Below are positions 27,686-36,207 of a stretch of DNA of 64,000 nt, one piece after another (position 1 is the first letter of the stretch; each line of letters begins with the position of its first letter). The notes beneath the pieces were generated by a model that worked only from the letters and a program-made list of their open reading frames with translations, made no database searches and was not told the origin of the DNA. A program made the position numbers and the translations under genes. This DNA is from Streptomyces abikoensis (GTDB lineage Bacteria; Actinomycetota; Actinomycetes; Streptomycetales; Streptomycetaceae): NCBI RefSeq assembly GCF_014648775.1, contig NZ_BMRT01000001.1, positions 1,302,001 to 1,366,000 on the forward strand. The letters are read 5' to 3'.

Positions 27686-29944
27686 CTACACCCGCCGCCC
27701 CGTAGGCGGCCTCCGACTCCCCGCCCGGTAGGGCAAGGGCCACGGCGCACCGGGCCCCGCATACCCCTGCTCGGCGGCGGCATGGAGCGTCCAGTGCGGA
27801 TCGTACAAATGCGGCCGCCCCAACGCGCAAAGATCCGCCCGCCCCGCCAGGATCAGCGAATTGACGTCGTCCCAGGACGCGATCGCCCCGACGGCGATCA
27901 CCGGCACCCCCACCTCGTTGCGGATGCGATCCGCGAACGGCGTCTGGTACGAGCGCCCGAACGCGGGCCGCTCGTCCGGCACGACCTGCCCGGTCGAGAC
28001 GTCGATCGCGTCCGCGCCGTGCTCGGCGAAGGCCCGGGCGATGGCGACGGCGTCGTCCGCGGTCGTACCGCCCTCGGCCCAGTCCGTCGCCGAGATCCGG
28101 ACGGTCATCGGCCGCTCGGCCGGCCACACCTCCCGCACGGCATCGAAAACCTCCAGCGGAAAGGCCAGCCGACCGGTGATACCGCTGCCGTAAGCGTCCG
28201 TGCGGTGATTGGTGAGCGGCGAGAGGAAGCCGGACAACAGATAACCGTGCGCGCAGTGCAGCTCCAGCAGATCGAACCCGGCACGCGCCGCGCCCTCGGC
28301 CGACCGCACGAACTCATCTCTCACAACAGCGAGTTCGGCAACGGCCAAGGCGTGCGGCGTCTGATTGACGCCAGGGCGGTACGGAATGGCCGAGGGGGCG
28401 ACGACGGGCCAGTTCCCCTCGGGGAGCGGCTGGTCGATGCCCTCCCACATCAGCCGCGTCGACCCTTTCCGTCCGGAGTGGCCGAGCTGGAGCCCGATGG
28501 CCGTGCCGGGGGCCCGCTCGTGGACGAAACCGACGACACGCCCCCACGCCCGCTCGTGCTCCGGCGCGTACATCCCCGTGCACCCCGGTGTGATGCGCCC
28601 CTGAGCGCTGACGCAGACCATCTCGGTCATCACCAGCCCCGCCCCGCCGAGGGCGCGGGCACCGAGGTGGACGAGATGGAAGTCACCCGGAGTGCCGTCC
28701 GTGGCGGAGTACATGTCCATCGGGGAGACGACGACGCGGTTGCGCAAGGTCAGCCCGCGCAGCCGGAAGGGCGTGAACATCGGCGGGGTACCGGCCGGAA
28801 CGCCCGCCTCCTCCTCTACGGCGGCGACGAAGCCGGGATCGCGCAGCCGGAGGTTGTCGTGGGTGACGCGGCGGCTGCGGGTGAGGAGGTCGAAGACGAA
28901 CCGGCGGGGCGGCCCGCCGACGCGGACGGCGAGGTCCTCCATCCACTCCATGCTGGCGCGGGCCGCCCGCTGCAGGGACTCGACGACGGGGCGGCGCTCC
29001 GCCTCGTACGCCGCCAGCGCCTCGATGACGCTCGTGGCGCCGTCCAGATGCGCGGCGAGGGAGACGGCGTCCTCAAGGGCGAGCTTGGTGCCGGAGCCGA
29101 TGGAGAAGTGGGCGGTGTGGGCGGCGTCCCCCAGCAGGACCGTACGGCCGTGGGACCAGCGCTCGTTGACGACCGTGCGGAAGACGTTCCAGGTCGAACG
29201 GTTGGAGCGCAGGGCGTGGCCCTTCAGCGACCCGGGGAACCAGCCGGCGCAGGCGTCGAGCGACGCCTGCTCGTCGCGGCCGTCCAGGCCGGTGCGGCGC
29301 CACACCTCCTCCCGCATCTCGACGACGACGGTGCTGGCGTCCGGGGCGAAGGGGTAGGCGTGGAGCTGCATGACGCCATACGGGGTCTCGGCGATCTCGA
29401 AGCGGAAGGCGTCGAGGGCGAAGTCGGCGGCGAGCCAGATATAGCGGCAGCGGTGGCTGGTGATGGTGGGACGGAAATGGTCGCGGTGGGCGTCACGGGT
29501 GCGGCTGCCCGCGCCGTCGGCGGCGATGACGAGGTCGTAGGAGCGGGCCAGTTCGGCGGCGGGCGGCGCCTGCGCGCGGAAGCGGAGGGTGACGCCGAGG
29601 TCGTGACAGCGCTGGTGGAGGAGGGCGAGGAGGCGGTGACGGCCGAGGGCGGCGAAACCGTGGCCGCCACAGGTGACGGTGCGGCCCCGGTGGACGACGT
29701 CGACGTCCTCCCAGCTGACGAATTCGCGGTGCAGGGCGGCGCGTAGGACGGGGTCGGCGGTCTCGATGCCGTCGAGGGTCTCGTCGGAGAGGACGACGCC
29801 GAAGCCGAAGGTGTCGTCGGGGGCGTTGCGTTCCCAGAGGGTGATGTCGCGTTCGGGCGCCTGGCGTTTGAGCAGGGCGGCCGCGTAGAGGCCGGCGGGT
29901 CCGCCGCCGACGACCGCGACGCGGGCCGCCGCCGGGGCGGTCAC
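27686..29944 (-). CDS. Fused FAD monooxygenase / old-yellow-enzyme reductase (2-aminobenzoyl-CoA monooxygenase/reductase type)
   Basis: 752 codons from GTG 29944, overlapping the enoyl-CoA hydratase stop in GTGA. Residues 1-about 385 are a salicylate-hydroxylase-like FAD monooxygenase (VAVVGGGPAGLYAAALLKRQ, VIAADGAGSRTRD, VLLGDAAHTAHFSIGSGTKLALEDA). Residues about 395-752 are an NADH:flavin oxidoreductase of OYE type (FTPFRLRGLTLRNRVVVSPMDMYSA, ELHCAHGYLLSGFLSPLTNHRTDAYG, FGRSYQTPFADRIRNEV, RADLCALGRPHL). This domain order is that of 2-aminobenzoyl-CoA monooxygenase/reductase of Azoarcus evansii and of salicylyl-CoA 5-hydroxylases; the CoA ligase and RidA favour the first. It would hydroxylate and de-aromatise the ring. 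Confidence 0.88.
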   Translation of the reverse strand: MTAPAAARVAVVGGGPAGLYAAALLKRQAPERDITLWERNAPDDTFGFGVVLSDETLDGIETADPVLRAALHREFVSWEDVDVVHRGRTVTCGGHGFAALGRHRLLALLHQRCHDLGVTLRFRAQAPPAAELARSYDLVIAADGAGSRTRDAHRDHFRPTITSHRCRYIWLAADFALDAFRFEIAETPYGVMQLHAYPFAPDASTVVVEMREEVWRRTGLDGRDEQASLDACAGWFPGSLKGHALRSNRSTWNVFRTVVNERWSHGRTVLLGDAAHTAHFSIGSGTKLALEDAVSLAAHLDGATSVIEALAAYEAERRPVVESLQRAARASMEWMEDLAVRVGGPPRRFVFDLLTRSRRVTHDNLRLRDPGFVAAVEEEAGVPAGTPPMFTPFRLRGLTLRNRVVVSPMDMYSATDGTPGDFHLVHLGARALGGAGLVMTEMVCVSAQGRITPGCTGMYAPEHERAWGRVVGFVHERAPGTAIGLQLGHSGRKGSTRLMWEGIDQPLPEGNWPVVAPSAIPYRPGVNQTPHALAVAELAVVRDEFVRSAEGAARAGFDLLELHCAHGYLLSGFLSPLTNHRTDAYGSGITGRLAFPLEVFDAVREVWPAERPMTVRISATDWAEGGTTADDAVAIARAFAEHGADAIDVSTGQVVPDERPAFGRSYQTPFADRIRNEVGVPVIAVGAIASWDDVNSLILAGRADLCALGRPHLYDPHWTLHAAAEQGYAGPGAPWPLPYRAGSRRPPTGRRV

Positions 29945-30768
29945 CGGCCCCGCCACGCGGGAGGCCGCTTCTCGGTGAAGGCGGCATGGAACTCGGCGTA
30001 GTCGGCGCTGCGCATCAGCAGGGCCTGGGTGGCGGCGTCGAGTTCCAGGGAGGCGGCGAGGGACATGTCGAGTTCGGCGTTGAGCAGGGCCTTGGTCTGG
30101 GCGTGGGCGAGGGCGGGACCGTCGGCGAGCCGGCGGGCGAGGTCCTGGGCGGCGGTGGGCGCGCCACCGGGTTCCGTCAATTGGCTGATGAGCCCGATGC
30201 GTTCGGCTTCGGCGGCGTGGACGGGTTCGCCGAGCATCAGCAGCCGGGTGGCATGGCCGAGGCCGACGACGCGGGGCAGGAGGTAGGCGGCGCCCATGTC
30301 GCCGCCGGAGAGGCCGACCCTGGTGAAGAGGAAGGCGAAGCGCGCTGTCGGGTCGGCGACGCGGAAGTCGGCGGCGAGCGCGAGGACCGCGCCGGCGCCG
30401 GCCGCGACCCCGTGCACGGCGGCGACCACGGGGAAGGGGCAGTCGCGCAGGGCCCGGACGACCTGGCCGGTCATGCGGTTGAAGTCGAGGAGACGGGCGG
30501 TGTCCATGGCGAGGGTCGCGCCGATGATGTCGTCGACGTCGCCGCCGGAGCAGAAGCCGCGTCCCTCGCCGCCGAGGACCAGGGCTCGTACGGATCCGGC
30601 GCGGGCCAGTTCCGGGAGGAGGTCGCGCAGGTCGGCGTAGGCGCCGAAGGTGAGCGCGTTGAGCCGGTCGGGGCGGTCGAGGGTGACGGTGGCGACGCCT
30701 GAGTCGAGGGTCAGGCGCAGGTGCCGCCATTCGTCGGTGCGGGACGCGGAGCCGGTGAACGGACTCAT
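29941..30768 (-). CDS. Enoyl-CoA hydratase/isomerase family protein
   Basis: 275 codons from ATG 30768 with AAGGAGG about 8 bases upstream. Crotonase-fold motifs: VTLDRPDRLNALTF, the oxyanion-hole segment GEGRGFCSGGDVDDIIG, then VVAAVHGVAAGAGAVLALAADFRVADPTARFAF. The Glu of a classic ECH at the HGVAAGAG loop is not evident, so hydratase, isomerase or hydrolase activity is open. First gene of an operon with the fused monooxygenase/reductase, and likely handles the ring-derived enoyl-CoA. The promoter carries the shared TGACTGTCGTCAC dyad. Confidence 0.88.
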   Translation of the reverse strand: MSPFTGSASRTDEWRHLRLTLDSGVATVTLDRPDRLNALTFGAYADLRDLLPELARAGSVRALVLGGEGRGFCSGGDVDDIIGATLAMDTARLLDFNRMTGQVVRALRDCPFPVVAAVHGVAAGAGAVLALAADFRVADPTARFAFLFTRVGLSGGDMGAAYLLPRVVGLGHATRLLMLGEPVHAAEAERIGLISQLTEPGGAPTAAQDLARRLADGPALAHAQTKALLNAELDMSLAASLELDAATQALLMRSADYAEFHAAFTEKRPPAWRGR

Positions 30769-30829
30769 GGAGCGCGGCCTCCTTCAGCCGGACGGCTGGT
30801 GCCTGCCCGGTGAAGCTATCACCGTTGTG

Positions 30830-30842
30830 TGACTGTCGTCAC
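30830..30842. promoter_or_regulatory. Candidate PaaX operator 2 (TGACTGTCGTCAC)
   Basis: 12 of 13 bases identical to the dyad at 24873-24885; it lies 62 bases upstream of the enoyl-CoA hydratase start. Confidence 0.5.
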
Positions 30843-30927
30843 GGGTACGCGATAGGACTCGGAGTGGCTTCGGGCCCTGCCGCGCACTCGTCGGCGAGGC
30901 GGGTCGAGATGCGGCGAGGCGCCCGGC

Positions 30928-31929
30928 TCAGCGGCCCAGGGTCGCCACCATCAGGGCCTTGATGGTGTGCATGCGGTTCTCGGCCTCGTCGAAGACGACC
31001 GAGTGGGCGGACTCGAAGACCTCGTCGGTCACCTCCAGGGAGGTCAGGCCGTGGCGCTCGTGGATCTCACGGCCGATGGAGGTGCCGAGGTCGTGGAAGG
31101 CGGGCAGGCAGTGGAGGAACTTCACGGCGGGGTTGCCGGTCGCGCGCAGGACGTCCATGGTGACGGCGTACGGCGCGAGGAGGGCGATGCGGGCGTCCCA
31201 GACCTCCTTGGGCTCGCCCATCGACACCCAGACGTCGGTGGCGACGAAGTCCGCGCCGCGCACCCCCTCGGCGACGTCGTCCGTGAGCGTGACCCGGGCG
31301 CCGCTGGCGGCGGCCAGCCGCCCGGCCTCCTCGATGACCTCCTGCGCGGGCCACAGCTCCTTGGGCGCCACGATCCGGACGTCCATGCCGAGGAGGGCGC
31401 CGGTGACGAGGTAGGAGTTGCCCATGTTGTAGCGGGCGTCGCCGAGGTAGGCGTAGGCGACGCGCTCCAGCGGCTTGGCGGTGTGCTCGGTCATGGTGAG
31501 CACGTCGGCCAGCATCTGGGTGGGGTGCCACTCGTCGGTGAGGCCGTTGTAGACGGGCACCCCCGCGTATGCGGCGAGATCCTCGACGACGCCCTGGCCG
31601 TGACCCCGGTACTGGATCGCGTCGAACATCCTGCCGAGCACCCGCGCGGTGTCCGGGACGGACTCCTTGTGGCCGATCTGGGAACCCACGGGGTCGAGGT
31701 AGGTGGTGTGGGCGCCCTGATCGGCGGCGGCCACCTCGAAGGCGCAGCGGGTCCGGGTGGAGGTCTTCTCGAAGACGAGCGCGATGTTGCGGCCCTGGAG
31801 ACGACGCTCCTCGGCGCCCGTGCGCTTGGCGGCCTTGAGCTCCGCAGCCAGTTCGATCAGGCTGTGGAACTCCTCGGCGGTGAGGTCCGTCTCCTTGAGG
31901 AGGTGGCGGCCCTTGAGGTCTGTCGCCAT
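30928..31929 (-). CDS. argF: Ornithine carbamoyltransferase
   Basis: 333 codons from ATG 31929 (GGAG 9 bases upstream; the frame runs to 32007 over an AT-rich promoter-like stretch). Carbamoyl-phosphate loop [24 protein letters not shown], ornithine-binding VSMG and [10 protein letters not shown] are all present. It makes citrulline from ornithine and carbamoyl phosphate, or works in reverse after arginine deiminase. It follows arcA on the same strand with a 132-base gap, the arrangement of a catabolic arginine deiminase pathway (arcA-arcB), so arcB is an equally good name. The gap includes an AT-rich element (about 31976-32012) that may be a separate promoter. Confidence 0.93.
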   Translation of the reverse strand: MATDLKGRHLLKETDLTAEEFHSLIELAAELKAAKRTGAEERRLQGRNIALVFEKTSTRTRCAFEVAAADQGAHTTYLDPVGSQIGHKESVPDTARVLGRMFDAIQYRGHGQGVVEDLAAYAGVPVYNGLTDEWHPTQMLADVLTMTEHTAKPLERVAYAYLGDARYNMGNSYLVTGALLGMDVRIVAPKELWPAQEVIEEAGRLAAASGARVTLTDDVAEGVRGADFVATDVWVSMGEPKEVWDARIALLAPYAVTMDVLRATGNPAVKFLHCLPAFHDLGTSIGREIHERHGLTSLEVTDEVFESAHSVVFDEAENRMHTIKALMVATLGR

Positions 31930-32061
31930 GGCGTGGGCTCCTACGTCGTCAGCGGCTGTAGCGGCGCCGTCGTTGGTCAAAACGGAATTGTATACAGCCT
32001 GCCACATTCTTATGCGCCAGCCTAGGGGTGGGTCCCACCCCGGTTGCCCCAGCTCAGAAGG

Positions 32062-33294
32062 CTAGGCCCCCGGCACCGGGTCCCGCTCGACCGGGCAGCT
32101 CATACAGCGCGGCCCGCCCCGGCCCCGGCCCAGCTCGCTGCCCGGGATGGTGATGACCTCGATCCCATGTTTGCGCAGGTAGGTGTTGGTCGTCGCGTTG
32201 CGCTCGTAGGCGACCACGACGCCCGGCTCTATCGCCAGCACGTTGCAGCCGTCGTCCCACTGCTCGCGCTCGGCCGCGTGGACGTCCTGCCGCGCGGTCA
32301 GCACTCTGATCGAGTCGAGCCCCAGGGCGGCGGCGATCGCACGGTGCATGTGCTCCGGCGGGTGATCGGTGACCTTGAGATCGCTTTCGCCGACACCGGG
32401 CTCGATCGTGTACGAGCGGAGCATGCCCAGGCCCGCGTACTGGGTGAAGGTGTCGCCATCCACCATGGTCATCACGGTGTCGAGGTGCATGAACGCCCGC
32501 CGCTTGGGCATGTCCAGCGCCACGATCGTCCGGGCCGACCCGGCCGCGAACAGGCCCCGGGCCAGCATCTCCACGGCCTGCGGGGTGGTCCGCTCGCTCA
32601 TCCCTATGAGGACCGCGCCCTCGCCGATGACCAGCACATCGCCGCCCTCGATGGTGGAGGGGTAGGCCGCCTGCCCCTCGCACCAGACGTGGAAACCGCC
32701 CGGGGCGAAGAGCGGGTGGTGGCGGTAGACCGCCTCGTAGTGCACGGTCTCGTGCCAACGGGCGGGCCAGCGCATCGCGTTGACGCTCACTCCGTCGTAG
32801 ATCCAGGCCGAGGTGTCACGGGTGAAGAGGTGGTTGGGCAGCGGATTGAGAAGGAAGTCGTCCAGGTCCATGACGTGGAAGCGGACGGAGACGGGCTCGC
32901 TGTGCCGCTCCAGGAACTCGCGCTTGGTCATCCCGCCCACGAGCCACGAGGTCAGCTCGGCGACCGGCATCCCGTCGAAGGCGGCCCGCAGATGGTCGGT
33001 GGCGAGGGGGCCGTACTCCTTCTCGTAGAAGACCCGGTCCAGCACCAGGGCCCGGGCCGCCGGCGACCGCAGGCTCTCCTCCAGCAGGTCCTGGAAGAGA
33101 TGCACCTCCACACCGCGCTCCCGGAGGACGTCCGCGAAGCCGTCGTGCTCGGCGCGGGCGCGGCGGACCCAGAGCACGTCGTCGAAGAGAAGAGCGTTCT
33201 TGTTGGAGGGCGTGAGCCGCTTCAGCTCCAGGTCGGGGCGGTGCAGGATGACGCGGCGCAGCCGCCCGGCCTCGGAATCGACATGGAATCCCAT
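32062..33294 (-). CDS. arcA: Arginine deiminase
   Basis: 410 codons from ATG 33294, preceded by a GGATGGGGGG purine stretch. Guanidino-modifying enzyme motifs: [68 protein letters not shown] and the catalytic Cys near the C-terminus in [11 protein letters not shown]. It hydrolyses arginine to citrulline and ammonia. Together with the downstream carbamoyltransferase it can yield carbamoyl phosphate; no carbamate kinase or arginine/ornithine antiporter is in the window. Confidence 0.95.
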   Translation of the reverse strand: MGFHVDSEAGRLRRVILHRPDLELKRLTPSNKNALLFDDVLWVRRARAEHDGFADVLRERGVEVHLFQDLLEESLRSPAARALVLDRVFYEKEYGPLATDHLRAAFDGMPVAELTSWLVGGMTKREFLERHSEPVSVRFHVMDLDDFLLNPLPNHLFTRDTSAWIYDGVSVNAMRWPARWHETVHYEAVYRHHPLFAPGGFHVWCEGQAAYPSTIEGGDVLVIGEGAVLIGMSERTTPQAVEMLARGLFAAGSARTIVALDMPKRRAFMHLDTVMTMVDGDTFTQYAGLGMLRSYTIEPGVGESDLKVTDHPPEHMHRAIAAALGLDSIRVLTARQDVHAAEREQWDDGCNVLAIEPGVVVAYERNATTNTYLRKHGIEVITIPGSELGRGRGGPRCMSCPVERDPVPGA

Positions 33295-33468
33295 CCCCCC
33301 ATCCTGACCCCAACCCGCCCCGTTCACTCGGCGACCGGGGCACGGAGTGCCGCCCCGCGCCCCGTAAGGGGCGCGGGACTGTGTCGATATGCGGCTACCG
33401 CCGCGCGGGCGCGACCAGCCCCCACCGGCCCGCAGCGCCGGAACCGCGAGACCACCGGAGGGGACCCG

Positions 33469-36207
33469 CTAGAGCCGGGGATCCACCGGCTCGGACTCCA
33501 GTGCGAGGACGGCGAAGACCGCCTCGTGGACCCGCCACAGCGGCTCCCCGGCCGCCAGCCGATCCAGCGCCTCCAGCCCCAGCGCGTACTCGCGCAGTGC
33601 GAGCGAGCGCTTGTGACCGAGGTGGCGTATGCGCAGCCGGGCCAGATTCTCCGGGCGGGTGTACTCGGGCCCGTAGATGATCCGCAGGTACTCGCGGCCC
33701 CGGCACTTGATACCCGGCTGGACGAGCTTTCCGTCCTCCCCGCGCACATACGCCTGGAGCGGCTTGACGACCATGCCCTCGCCGCCGGCTGCGGTGAGGT
33801 CGAGCCACCAGCGGGTGCCCTCGGCGACGGACGCCTCGTCCCCGGTGTCGACGACGATGCGGCGGGTGGTGGCGAGCAGCCCGCCGGAGCCGCCGGCGCC
33901 CGCCTCCTCCGCCACGCTGTCCTCCGCCACGATCCGGTCGATCATCGCGAGCTGCTCGTCGTGCGGGACGGTGGCCAGACTGCGGCCCTCGGCGGCCAGG
34001 ATCTGGAACGGCGCCAGCCGGATCCCGTCCAGGACGTCCCCGTCGGTGCCCTCGGTCGGGCCGACCGGCCAGCAGTAGCGGCGGTACGCCTCCGTGAAGG
34101 CCTCGGCGTCCTCGGCCCGCTCACGCTGGCGGCCGAGCAGCTCGGCGACGTCCAGGCCCCGGGCGGCGGCGGATTCCAGGGCCGCGAGCGCGCCCGGGAA
34201 GACCGCGCCGGAGGCCGCGCCCACGGCCGCGTACTGGTTGCGCAGCAGCCCCTGGGCCTTGAGGGACCAGGGCATCAGCTCGGCGTCCAGCAGCAGCCAG
34301 TCGGTAGTCAGCTCCTCCCACAGCCCGGCGCCCGCCACGCAGCGGCCCAGCCGCTCCAGGAGACGGGTGGCCACCTCGGTGTCGTCGAAGAACGGCCGGC
34401 CGGTGCGGGTGTACACCGCGCCGGGCACGCCCTCGGGCACTCCGAAGCGCTCGCGCGCCACCTCCGCGTCGCGGCAGACCAGGACCACGGCACGGGAGCC
34501 CATGTGCTTCTCCTCGCACACCACCTGGCGCACACCGTCGGCGCGGTAGGCGGCGAAGGCCTCCGCAGGGTGCTCCAGGTAGCCCTCCTCCTTGGAGGTG
34601 GCGCAGGGGGCCATGGTCGGCGGCAGGTAGACCAGCCGGCGGGGCTCGACGGCGAAGCGGCTCATGACCTCCAGGGCCGCCGCCGCGTTCTCCTCCTTGA
34701 CCGCCACCCGGCCCAGGTGCCGGGTCTCCACGACGCGGCGGCCGGTGACGTCGGCGAGATCCAGCGGGCGGCCGTCGGCGCCGCCGGGAGCCTCGCTCAC
34801 CAGCGGCCGCAGCGGCTCGTACCAGACGCGCTCGGCCGGCACGTCCACGAGCTCGCGCTCGGGCCAGCGCAGCGCGGTCAGCTTGCCGCCGAAGACGGCA
34901 CCGGTGTCCAGGCAGATGGTGTTGTTGAGCCAGGTGGCCGTGGGGGTCGGGGTGTGGCCGTAGACCACGGCGGCCCGGCCCCGGTAGTCCTCCGCCCAGG
35001 GGTAGCGCACGGGCAGGCCGAACTCGTCGGTCTCGCCCGTCGTGTCGCCGTACAGCGCGTGCGAGCGGACCCGGCCGGAGGTGCGGCCGTGGTACTTCTC
35101 GGGCAGCCCCGCGTGGCAGACGACCAGCGCGCCGCCGTCGAGGACGTAGTGGCTGACGAGCCCGCCGATGAACTCGCGTACCCGCTCCCGGAACTCCGGG
35201 TCCTGCTCGGCTTCCCTCTCCAGTTGCTCGATCGTCTCGGCGAGACCGTGCGCGACCTTGACCTGACGACCGCCGAGGAAACGGCCGAGCTTGTTCTCGT
35301 GGTTGCCGGGGACGCACAGGGCGTGCCCGGCGGCGACCATGCCCATCACCAGGCGCAGCACACCCGGGCTGTCGGGGCCCCGGTCGACGAGGTCGCCGAC
35401 GAAGACGGCGGTGCGCCCCTCGGGGTGCGCGGCGTCCACAGGGCGACCGGCGTCGTCGCGCACGAGGTCGTAGCCGAGCCTGGTCAGCAGGCTCTCCAGC
35501 TCGGAACGGCAGCCGTGGATGTCACCGACGATGTCGAACGGGCCGGTGACGTGGCGGAGGTCGTTGAAGCGGCGCTCGCGCACGACCTCGGCGGAGTCCG
35601 TCCGGGCCGTGCCCCGCAGGACGTGCACCTTGCGGAATCCCTCGCGCTCCAGGTGACGCAGGGAACGCCGCAGCTCGCGCTGGTGGCGCTGAATGACGCG
35701 CCGGGGCAGGGCGGCCCGGTCGGGCCGGGCGGCGTTGCGCGCGGCGCAGACGTCCTCGGGGATGTCGAGGACGATCGCGACGGGCAGCACGTCGTGCTCC
35801 CGGGCGAGGGCGACGAGCTCCTTGCGGGGCTCGGACTGGACGTTGGTGGCGTCGACGACGGTCAGCCGGCCGGCCGCGAGGCGCTTGCCGACGATGTAGT
35901 GCAGGACCTCGAAGGCGTCCTTGCTGGCGCTCTGGTCGTTCTCGTCGTCGCTGACCAGCCCCCGGCAGAAGTCGCTGGAGATCACCTCGGTCGGCTTGAA
36001 GTGCCGTGCGGCGAAGGTGGACTTACCGGATCCGGTGGCCCCGACGAGGACCACGAGGGACAGGTCGGGAACGTCCACGGTCACACGCTGCTCAGCCGTG
36101 CGTTCTCCCGTGGTGCGTTCTTCTGCCGTGGTGCGTTCTTCTGCCGTGCGCCCGTCTGCCGTGCTTTCCGCCGCGGTACGGCTCTCTGTTGTGCGGTCCT
36201 CGGTCAT
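33469..36207 (-). CDS. pnkp: Polynucleotide kinase-phosphatase-ligase Pnkp
   Basis: 912 codons from ATG 36207, overlapping the hen1 stop in ATGA. Domains in order: kinase P-loop GATGSGKST (56-64); binuclear-metal phosphatase with GDIHG (228-232), GDLVDRGPDS (271-280), GNHE (301-304); adenylyltransferase with EEKHMG (Lys567 as the nucleotidyl-acceptor). It heals and, with Hen1, seals broken RNA. The first 40 residues are an acidic Thr/Glu/Arg repeat absent from the family core, coded by an imperfect 15-base tandem repeat. The length is otherwise that of bacterial Pnkp (about 870). Confidence 0.95.
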   Translation of the reverse strand: MTEDRTTESRTAAESTADGRTAEERTTAEERTTGERTAEQRVTVDVPDLSLVVLVGATGSGKSTFAARHFKPTEVISSDFCRGLVSDDENDQSASKDAFEVLHYIVGKRLAAGRLTVVDATNVQSEPRKELVALAREHDVLPVAIVLDIPEDVCAARNAARPDRAALPRRVIQRHQRELRRSLRHLEREGFRKVHVLRGTARTDSAEVVRERRFNDLRHVTGPFDIVGDIHGCRSELESLLTRLGYDLVRDDAGRPVDAAHPEGRTAVFVGDLVDRGPDSPGVLRLVMGMVAAGHALCVPGNHENKLGRFLGGRQVKVAHGLAETIEQLEREAEQDPEFRERVREFIGGLVSHYVLDGGALVVCHAGLPEKYHGRTSGRVRSHALYGDTTGETDEFGLPVRYPWAEDYRGRAAVVYGHTPTPTATWLNNTICLDTGAVFGGKLTALRWPERELVDVPAERVWYEPLRPLVSEAPGGADGRPLDLADVTGRRVVETRHLGRVAVKEENAAAALEVMSRFAVEPRRLVYLPPTMAPCATSKEEGYLEHPAEAFAAYRADGVRQVVCEEKHMGSRAVVLVCRDAEVARERFGVPEGVPGAVYTRTGRPFFDDTEVATRLLERLGRCVAGAGLWEELTTDWLLLDAELMPWSLKAQGLLRNQYAAVGAASGAVFPGALAALESAAARGLDVAELLGRQRERAEDAEAFTEAYRRYCWPVGPTEGTDGDVLDGIRLAPFQILAAEGRSLATVPHDEQLAMIDRIVAEDSVAEEAGAGGSGGLLATTRRIVVDTGDEASVAEGTRWWLDLTAAGGEGMVVKPLQAYVRGEDGKLVQPGIKCRGREYLRIIYGPEYTRPENLARLRIRHLGHKRSLALREYALGLEALDRLAAGEPLWRVHEAVFAVLALESEPVDPRL
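36095..36204. repeat. 15-base tandem repeat in the 5' end of pnkp
   Basis: About seven imperfect units (for example GCCGTGGTGCGTTCT) code for the Thr/Glu/Arg-rich N-terminus. Some units carry an extra 3 bases, so the frame is kept. Probably length-variable. Confidence 0.75.
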
